A stretch of 7,813 bases of DNA. Origin: an uncultured Alphaproteobacteria bacterium (lineage in GTDB: Bacteria; Pseudomonadota; Alphaproteobacteria; Rs-D84). The position numbers were made by a program, and so were the translations under genes. Below the pieces are notes generated by a model. It was given only the letters and a program-made list of their open reading frames with translations, was not told where the DNA came from and did not search any database. Every line of letters begins with the position of its first letter. Positions within the stretch are counted from its first letter, which is position 1. The stretch lies in assembly GCA_946185785.1 (NCBI GenBank), contig CAMHKP010000015.1, forward strand, positions 1-7,813, written 5' to 3'. Below are positions 1 to 4,381 of this stretch, in pieces.

Positions 1-89
1 GTGGACACAATTTGAAACAGCCGATCAAATATCGGGCATCCATAGCATTGGACAGTACCTTGAACAAAATTGTTTAATATACCGTTCAT
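1..89 (-). CDS. N-terminal fragment of a CxxC membrane-system protein, probably VirB6-like (partial)
   Basis: Only the first 29 codons lie in the window; the gene continues past the left edge. The ATG (bases 89-87) overlaps the TGA stop of the upstream 424-aa gene (88-86) in an ATGA arrangement, which implies translational coupling and one operon. The frame stays open to the edge and begins MNGILNNFVQGTVQ, followed by CYGCPIFDRLFQIVS. The Cys15-x-x-Cys18-x-x-Phe pattern closely matches Cys60-x-x-Cys63-x-x-Phe in the divergent 428-aa protein (SCWSCQMFSDIIGTMS). I infer a third member of the same VirB6-like family or a close partner. Unlike the 428-aa protein, it has no signal peptide ahead of the CxxC. 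Function cannot be settled from 29 residues, but the ATGA start and the motif make the reading frame fairly safe. Confidence 0.6.
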   Translation of the reverse strand, partial: MNGILNNFVQGTVQCYGCPIFDRLFQIVS

Positions 90-1360
90 TTCTTTTTAAT
101 CCACCCTGCGACAGTCGCGATAGTTTTTCCTGTGTCTTTTGTGTTTTTCCATAATGTTTTGGAATCTTTTACAACGTTGTTGTACAAACTGTCTGTTCCT
201 TTGCCTACATATGACATCAGTTGTTCGCGTGTCATATTGAACAATTTGAACATCAAATAGAAAGTTAATATAGAAGACATCCACAGTATTGAATGTTCAC
301 CAAATGCACCCGATGTTGTGTTTGCAACCATTGGAACATTACTGGTCGCAGCCCCCCCGGCAGCAACCACAAATATAGATGAATTCCATGTGAATAAAGA
401 TTTTATTATCGCAATATTTATGCACAACATAAACGAACACATAATCATTGTTATAACCAGCTTTTTTAGTGCCGTTGTAACACCAGCAAATGCAGGCCAT
501 ATATCCAACCATTTATCACTGGGTTTTGCCACATATGACAAAACATGAAATGGATATAAAACAAGTGCCATACCAAATTCAAAAATGCCCTGAATAATAA
601 GCAGCGCCATAAACAAATTGCTTGAAAAGAATGTTGATATTAAAACGATACCAGTGACGACATTTAAAAAACCAGCACCACCATGCGAAAATAATGTCAT
701 AAGTTGTCCCAGTCCGCGAGTTAACGATTCAAATCCTCGTTTAATCATGGTGTTATTCGCTGCAGACAAATCTGCCACAGGTTTGATTAAAAATTCACAT
801 GATGATTTTGAAATCCATTCTTTTTGAACAACGGATTCTGGGCATATTACGGTTGATGTGGGAACGCCTGTTTGGTTGATGTTTTCTGTTATGCTGTGAG
901 TGTACAAAGATCCAAACTGCAAAAACGGGTTAACCAAAACTTCGGTTAAAACCACAGGACGAATTTGTAATAAAAATCCAGCAGCGATAATTCCACGCAG
1001 GCAAGGTTTGAAAACATTGTAAACAATGTTCATGGCGTTTGTTTTGCCATCAAACATTTCACCCCCACCAGAAAAGCCAAGTACCCCAGTCCAATTTTTT
1101 GGAATATAAAGCTTTACCAAGTACAGCACAATGGTGATTAACAAGAAACCCCACACCAACAGATATATAATTCCAGTTCCGTTGCCAACAAAAAATTCAT
1201 ATCCACCACTGGCGATAGTCATCATGGCGTCTAAAACAATTGGTACAAACGGTGCCAAATTAAACTGGTCAATAATACCCCAGTCTGCCAATGCAGGCAC
1301 TGGCAAGATAAGCGTTGCCAGCATAAACAGACATGGCAAAATTTTGCGCAAAAATGACAT
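86..1360 (-). CDS. Polytopic inner-membrane protein, probable VirB6/TrbL-like type IV secretion component
   Basis: Encodes 424 aa. Residues 1-25 form a signal peptide (basic start, hydrophobic core, likely cleavage after PALA before Asp26). Hydrophobic segments follow at about 62-84, 118-134, 231-244, 248-275, 299-322 and 356-374. A region at about 135-230 that is probably periplasmic holds Cys173 and Cys188, a possible disulfide. The tail (about 375-424) is hydrophilic and ends in WIKKK. No enzymatic motif is visible. Signal peptide, five or six membrane spans and a basic tail fit VirB6/TrbL-type channel proteins of type IV secretion systems, but this is inference from architecture; DotA-, TraG-N- or TraU-like proteins remain possible. 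It looks paralogous to the divergent 428-aa gene, sharing a hydrophobic block followed by NPFLQFG here and EPIFSIG there. The purine-rich AAGAGAGAGA just before the ATG serves as ribosome-binding site. Its stop overlaps the next gene's start. Confidence 0.55.
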   Translation of the reverse strand: MSFLRKILPCLFMLATLILPVPALADWGIIDQFNLAPFVPIVLDAMMTIASGGYEFFVGNGTGIIYLLVWGFLLITIVLYLVKLYIPKNWTGVLGFSGGGEMFDGKTNAMNIVYNVFKPCLRGIIAAGFLLQIRPVVLTEVLVNPFLQFGSLYTHSITENINQTGVPTSTVICPESVVQKEWISKSSCEFLIKPVADLSAANNTMIKRGFESLTRGLGQLMTLFSHGGAGFLNVVTGIVLISTFFSSNLFMALLIIQGIFEFGMALVLYPFHVLSYVAKPSDKWLDIWPAFAGVTTALKKLVITMIMCSFMLCINIAIIKSLFTWNSSIFVVAAGGAATSNVPMVANTTSGAFGEHSILWMSSILTFYLMFKLFNMTREQLMSYVGKGTDSLYNNVVKDSKTLWKNTKDTGKTIATVAGWIKKK

Positions 1361-1370
1361 TCTCTCTCTT
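1361..1370 (-). promoter_or_regulatory. Ribosome-binding site of the 424-aa gene
   Basis: Read on the minus strand this is AAGAGAGAGA directly before the ATG, an imperfect Shine-Dalgarno sequence. It supports the start at 1360, where a clean signal peptide begins. Confidence 0.45.
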
Positions 1371-1391
1371 ATTTATATTTTTATCTTTTCA

Positions 1392-1397
1392 ATTATA
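1392..1397 (-). promoter_or_regulatory. -10 element of the leftward (424-aa) operon
   Basis: The minus strand reads TATAAT here, a perfect -10 hexamer, about 31 bases ahead of the ATG at 1360. This leaves room for a leader of roughly 25 bases with the purine-rich ribosome-binding site. At 16-18 bp spacing no good -35 box is seen (sequence such as ATCACA). Four bases of the -10 lie inside the left arm of the inverted repeat at 1394-1423. Confidence 0.45.
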
Positions 1398-1423
1398 TCA
1401 CATTTGGGACAAAATGTGATATA
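1394..1423. promoter_or_regulatory. Perfect 12-bp inverted repeat between divergent genes (candidate operator)
   Basis: TATATCACATTT (1394-1405), a 6-base centre GGGACA (1406-1411), and the exact reverse complement AAATGTGATATA (1412-1423). The arms overlap the outward-facing -10 boxes on both sides, so a dimeric regulator bound here would cover both promoters at once. The half-site order (TCACA first, TGTGA second) is the reverse of a CRP box, so it is not a standard CRP/FNR site. A transcribed hairpin is less likely because the repeat lies upstream of both predicted transcription starts. Confidence 0.6.
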
Positions 1424-1425
1424 CT
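1420..1425 (+). promoter_or_regulatory. -10 element of the rightward (428-aa) gene
   Basis: TATACT is followed by only six bases before the ATG at 1432. Transcription would start at or within a base or two of the ATG, so the mRNA is probably leaderless; no Shine-Dalgarno sequence is present. No good -35 box is seen at 16-18 bp; the sequence at 17 bp is ATCACA, the same as on the opposite promoter because of the inverted repeat. Confidence 0.4.
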
Positions 1426-1431
1426 TAAAAC

Positions 1432-2718
1432 ATGCGTTGGTTAAAAAATTTTTGGATAACATTTATTTCGTTCCTGCCATTTGCGGCAGGGGCGGCTTCG
1501 CCAGTTGTTGTTGGTTTGATTGCAGGGGCGGGGGTTTTGGCGGGTTTTTCAATATATCGCAGTGCCGTTCCGGTAAATATGGCTGATGCAATGAGCTTTT
1601 TCTCGTCTTGTTGGTCGTGTCAAATGTTTTCCGACATTATTGGTACAATGTCAAATATTTTGCCGGGGGTGTATCGGGCAATTGGCGCGGTTGTAATTCC
1701 ATTTGCAACAGCATTATTGGCGATATGGTTTGCGTGGCAATTATTAGCAAGCTATATGAATGCAAAAAACATTGAACCTTGGTCTTTGTCTGGCGATTTT
1801 GGTGTGCGCGTATTGAAACTGGGGGTTGTTTGTGCGATGCTGGTTGCACCACTGCCACGAATGATAAACGATATTGCGATTGAACCAATTTTTAGCATTG
1901 GAATGACATTAAATCACGCGGTGACAGATGACGAAGCGTTCAACACATGTATTGTTGCAACGGCAATTGCTGATCCCGTATCTATATCCAATAAAGCGGC
2001 ATCTCGTGGGGCGTTTTCACCTAAATTGCGGCATAATTTGGCATGTGAATTAGCCAATGTTCATCAAATGACAGGAATCGGTATGACAGCTGGCTGGACA
2101 ATGTTGAATATGGCGTTTAATGACAAATACATGCATAAAATTTTGTGGGATGTTCCAATTTTTCCAAATGTGCCGATATTTTTTGCAGGGTTGCTGATAT
2201 TAGTATTGTTTTTTGTGGCATTATTGCCAATCCCAATATATTTCTTGGAAATATTCATAAAATTATCACTTGATTTGGTTATGTTGCCGTTGTCGTTAAT
2301 GGCATGGATTTTCCCAGGGTGGTCAATTCTGCCGGATGGACGTAAAAATATAAAATCGATAATAAACGATGTTGTTCAGGGTGCGCTTGGTATTGCATTG
2401 ACTGGTATATTCGTGACTTTTGCGATTATGTTTTTAAATGCTGTATTTGGGGAATGGAATGGGATGAGTGCATTAGCGGCAGCATTTGAACAAAACGATT
2501 CGACAATTTTGATGGACGGCCTTATGATGCGCAATGATAGCATTGTGACAATTATCATGATGGGTGCATTTATTGCCATGTTCATGACGTCGATTCCGGC
2601 ACTGGTCAAGAGTTTGTTCAACGTGACAATATCGGATGACTTTTATCAAACGACGAAAAAGAATCTGGAAACCATGTGGTCAAATGCACAGAAATGGTAC
2701 AAAGAAATAAAAAAATAA
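1432..2718 (+). CDS. Polytopic inner-membrane protein with CxxC motif, probable VirB6/TrbL-like type IV secretion component
   Basis: Encodes 428 aa. An N-terminal hydrophobic stretch (about 5-22, cleavage possible near AAGA) looks like a signal peptide. A CxxC motif lies at Cys60/Cys63 (SSCWSCQMF), then membrane segments at about 80-106, 127-143, 247-268, 270-292, 318-338 and 371-394. A probably periplasmic region (about 145-245) contains Cys173 and Cys205. The tail is basic and aromatic (MWSNAQKWYKEIKK). No catalytic motif is seen. The layout parallels the divergent 424-aa protein, including the tail (LFNVT...TMWSN here, LFNMT...TLWKN there), so the two look like old paralogues. VirB6/TrbL-like function in a type IV secretion or conjugation channel is inference. 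The CxxC recurs near the start of the partial gene at the left edge. The start is chosen because the ATG sits immediately after the -10 box and opens the signal peptide. Confidence 0.55.
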   Translation: MRWLKNFWITFISFLPFAAGAASPVVVGLIAGAGVLAGFSIYRSAVPVNMADAMSFFSSCWSCQMFSDIIGTMSNILPGVYRAIGAVVIPFATALLAIWFAWQLLASYMNAKNIEPWSLSGDFGVRVLKLGVVCAMLVAPLPRMINDIAIEPIFSIGMTLNHAVTDDEAFNTCIVATAIADPVSISNKAASRGAFSPKLRHNLACELANVHQMTGIGMTAGWTMLNMAFNDKYMHKILWDVPIFPNVPIFFAGLLILVLFFVALLPIPIYFLEIFIKLSLDLVMLPLSLMAWIFPGWSILPDGRKNIKSIINDVVQGALGIALTGIFVTFAIMFLNAVFGEWNGMSALAAAFEQNDSTILMDGLMMRNDSIVTIIMMGAFIAMFMTSIPALVKSLFNVTISDDFYQTTKKNLETMWSNAQKWYKEIKK

Positions 2719-2772
2719 AAAATCAAGCACTTTATTTTACGTTCCCCCCTTTTTTCTTTCTTCCGAATCTGA

Positions 2773-2778
2773 TATAAT
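2773..2778 (+). promoter_or_regulatory. -10 element of the 169-aa gene
   Basis: TATAAT, a perfect -10 hexamer, ends eight bases before the ATG at 2787, again implying a leaderless or nearly leaderless mRNA. The -35 position at 17 bp spacing (2750-2755) is only TTTTTT, inside a long pyrimidine tract. Confidence 0.5.
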
Positions 2779-2786
2779 TCACATCA

Positions 2787-3296
2787 ATGAAGCAGTTTCC
2801 GATTCTTTATTGGCCACGTAAGACAAATGGTGATGCGATTTACCAGTTGTCGCGGAAAGTTATAAATACGGCAACTGGCGAAATGCCTGATGTTGTGTCG
2901 GATGAACTAGATTTACCAGCTATTTTTGAATCAAACCCAGATGCAGTTGTTTATTATCCTGTATTTTGCGAATCGACTGGCTGGTGGGGTGAATTGTTGG
3001 GCGGTGGTGCGGTTGTGACCGACAAACTGATAATTTCCCCAGAATGTCAATTGATGGTTATTCGGGCTGAAAAGGGCACATCAACACATGGTTCGCACCA
3101 GTTGTTTGCCGCAGAAATTTACCCAGCAAGCGGGTTTTTCAAGAAAATGAATTCTTCTATTGCCACCGTCACAGATATGTTGGCAACCGACGCTGGAACG
3201 ATTCTGGCGTTATTTTCTGGGAAAAATCAAAATCAGTTCATAAATGTGCTGGAATCAACCGGAAAAACGTATTTGGGCTGTATTGGTCGTTATTAA
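2787..3296 (+). CDS. Conserved-looking hypothetical protein, 169 aa, function unknown
   Basis: I do not recognise this protein. It appears soluble and cytoplasmic: no signal peptide and no convincing membrane helix. The N-terminal half is acidic (region 34-53, PDVVSDELDLPAIFESNPDA). The centre has a Gly/Trp cluster (GWWGELLGGG, 65-74) and a possible His-rich turn (THGSHQ, 100-105). Three cysteines (61, 87, 165) are spread out and do not form a metal-binding pattern. Codon use resembles its neighbours, which supports a real gene. It has its own promoter (TATAAT at 2773-2778) with the start codon right behind it and no Shine-Dalgarno. It is followed after about 15 bases by the rpmE promoter, so it is probably a single-gene transcript, although no terminator is visible after it. 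Its neighbourhood (membrane proteins before, ribosomal protein after) gives no clear clue to its job. Confidence 0.7.
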   Translation: MKQFPILYWPRKTNGDAIYQLSRKVINTATGEMPDVVSDELDLPAIFESNPDAVVYYPVFCESTGWWGELLGGGAVVTDKLIISPECQLMVIRAEKGTSTHGSHQLFAAEIYPASGFFKKMNSSIATVTDMLATDAGTILALFSGKNQNQFINVLESTGKTYLGCIGRY

Positions 3297-3310
3297 TTCG
3301 CGAATATTGC

Positions 3311-3338
3311 TTGATTTGTCAAAAAATCTTTGTATAAT
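3311..3338 (+). promoter_or_regulatory. Promoter of rpmE operon
   Basis: A -35 box TTGATT (3311-3316), 16-bp spacer and a perfect -10 TATAAT (3333-3338). The predicted start near 3345 gives a leader of about 25 bases containing AAAAGGG, a Shine-Dalgarno sequence six bases before the ATG at 3370. Confidence 0.65.
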
Positions 3339-3369
3339 CACGGGGCTAAAAAATCAAAAGGGTTATGCT

Positions 3370-3582
3370 ATGAAAAAAGGAATTCATCCAGAATACCATG
3401 AAATTAACGTCACAATGACGGATGGTAAAACGGTAAAAATGTATTCTTCGGTCAAGAAAGATTTGGTTTTGTCTACGGACAATTTGAATCATTCTGCGTG
3501 GACTGGTCAACGTGCAAATACCGGTGATCGTGGTCAACGTGCCGCAGAATTCAAGAGCAAATTTGCCGGATTTAATTTCTAA
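3370..3582 (+). CDS. rpmE: 50S ribosomal protein L31 (bL31)
   Basis: A 70-aa protein with typical bL31 features: MKKGIHPEYHEINVTMTDG at the start, and an SAWTGQ segment (42-47) matching the family's HPAWTGQ/HPFWTGQ region. It contains no cysteine, so it is the zinc-independent (C-minus) type; the zinc type carries CxxC pairs. It binds the large ribosomal subunit and helps bridge to the small subunit. The start at 3370 is preferred over an upstream in-frame codon because it gives the canonical N-terminus, follows a good Shine-Dalgarno, and lies downstream of the strong promoter. The SuhB-like gene follows after 20 bases and is probably co-transcribed. Confidence 0.95.
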   Translation: MKKGIHPEYHEINVTMTDGKTVKMYSSVKKDLVLSTDNLNHSAWTGQRANTGDRGQRAAEFKSKFAGFNF

Positions 3583-3592
3583 TCTAAATTGC

Positions 3593-3597
3593 GGGGG
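3593..3597 (+). promoter_or_regulatory. G-tract ribosome-binding site of the SuhB-like gene
   Basis: A run of five G lies five bases before the ATG at 3603. There is no AGGAG-like sequence, so this tract is the likely ribosome-binding site. A similar G-run precedes the lipoprotein gene at 6442. Confidence 0.35.
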
Positions 3598-3602
3598 CGC
3601 AA

Positions 3603-4307
3603 ATGGAACTGCTGATAAAAGGTTCAACGGAATTAAACAAAATGTTTATGGCGTTGCAACGTACAGCAACCGGACTGCGTCATGACTTTGGCGAAGTGGA
3701 AAATTTGCAACAGTCATTGCGCGGTGCGCGTGACTTTGTGCAAAAGGCCGAAGCCCGTATCGAAGAAAGTATTTTATCTGATTTAATGTTGGTTCGCCCA
3801 AGTGCGGGGTTGTTAACACCAAATGTGTCACGTGCGGGTGATGGGCGTGATGAATTTGTCTTGGCGTTGTCTGGGGCGGCAAATTTTGTGCGTGGTAATC
3901 CACATTTTGCAATATCGTTGGCGTTGCGCACAAATGACGAAACACAAATCGCACTGGTTTATTCACCAATTGATGAACGTTTGTATTATGCGGAACGCGA
4001 ACGCGGTGCGTATGCGTATTCTGCATTTCATTCGGCACGTGTTAAGGTTTCAAATATCAAAGATGATGCAGATTTAACGATTTGCTATAATACAACCGAC
4101 AATCGTAAAACGGTTGGTGATGTTCGTCGCAGTGGTTGTCCGGCACTTGACTTGGCGTGGGTTGCGTCGGGCAAGTTTGACGGGTTTGTATCCGAACCAC
4201 TGGATTTTGCAGAAATTGCCGCAGGTGAATTATTGGTACGCGAAGCGGGCGGTAAAATTGAGATGGGTGCCGACCTGATTGCAACCAACGGTCAAATTGA
4301 ATTATAA
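3603..4307 (+). CDS. SuhB/inositol-monophosphatase family protein lacking metal-binding residues (probable pseudoenzyme)
   Basis: Encodes 234 aa; active family members are usually about 260-270 aa. The family is recognisable from NFVRGNPHFAISLALR (94-109), VYSPIDERLYYAERERGAYAY (119-139 region), the RRSGCPALDLAWVASGKFDGF stretch (175-195 region) and AAGELLVREAGG (206-217). However, the signature DPxDGT is replaced by LALSGA (87-92), so both metal-binding Asp residues are gone. The GEE/EESG segment is replaced around GLLTPNVS (69-76), and the WD before the AAG is AE (203-204). The C-terminus ends about 20 residues early. Phosphatase activity is therefore unlikely. E. coli SuhB has a role in rRNA antitermination and ribosome biogenesis that does not need catalysis, and the pairing here with rpmE fits such a role; this is inference. 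The reading frame is intact with normal codon use, so it is a maintained protein rather than a decaying gene. A terminator follows directly. Confidence 0.85.
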   Translation: MELLIKGSTELNKMFMALQRTATGLRHDFGEVENLQQSLRGARDFVQKAEARIEESILSDLMLVRPSAGLLTPNVSRAGDGRDEFVLALSGAANFVRGNPHFAISLALRTNDETQIALVYSPIDERLYYAERERGAYAYSAFHSARVKVSNIKDDADLTICYNTTDNRKTVGDVRRSGCPALDLAWVASGKFDGFVSEPLDFAEIAAGELLVREAGGKIEMGADLIATNGQIEL

Positions 4308-4313
4308 AAACAC

Positions 4314-4334
4314 CGCCCAATCGGGCGTTTTTTT
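4314..4334 (+). terminator. Intrinsic terminator after the rpmE-suhB-like operon
   Basis: A perfect 5-bp GC stem CGCCC/GGGCG with loop AATC, followed by seven T residues and, after one G, five more. It begins seven bases after the stop codon of the SuhB-like gene and separates it from the cell-wall block. Confidence 0.9.
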
Positions 4335-4342
4335 GTTTTTAT

Positions 4343-4371
4343 TTGCAAAGAATAAATATTTATCTTAAAAT
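4343..4371 (+). promoter_or_regulatory. Putative promoter of the PBP1A gene
   Basis: TTGCAA (4343-4348), 17-bp spacer and TAAAAT (4366-4371). The -10 ends ten bases before the ATG at 4382, so the leader would be only a few bases long and no Shine-Dalgarno is present. It sits just downstream of the intrinsic terminator, as expected for a new transcription unit. Confidence 0.5.
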
Positions 4372-4381
4372 TATTCGCGTT

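Noticed and set aside
2..14. 13-base sequence TGGACACAATTTG repeated near 6847 in mraY
   Set aside because: One 13-base match in about 7.8 kb is roughly what chance predicts, and the contexts are unrelated.
3..77. A plus-strand open frame ending in TAA at 75-77, possibly the tail of a convergent gene
   Set aside because: The minus-strand frame starting at 89 fits better: ATGA coupling with the upstream gene and a CxxC motif shared with the 428-aa protein. The plus frame has less typical codons.
1131..1586. 151-codon plus-strand open frame across the divergent promoter region
   Set aside because: It runs antisense through the signal-peptide end of the 424-aa gene and out of frame into the 428-aa gene; the product has no coherent features.
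2709..2737. A/T-only inverted repeat after the 428-aa gene (AAATAAA ... TTTATTT)
   Set aside because: The stem has no GC pairs and no T-run directly behind it, so it does not qualify as an intrinsic terminator.
3296..3305. 10-bp palindrome ATTCGCGAAT after the 169-aa gene
   Set aside because: It has no loop, no T-run and no second copy; too short to support a terminator or an operator.
3646..4038. 130-codon minus-strand open frame inside the SuhB-like gene
   Set aside because: Shadow of the real gene; the product is rich in His, Thr and Pro, as expected from antisense reading.
4343..4381. TTG upstream start for PBP1A adding 13 residues
   Set aside because: The TTG lies in the probable -35 box, has no ribosome-binding site, and the ATG at 4382 gives a normal basic-then-hydrophobic N-terminus.
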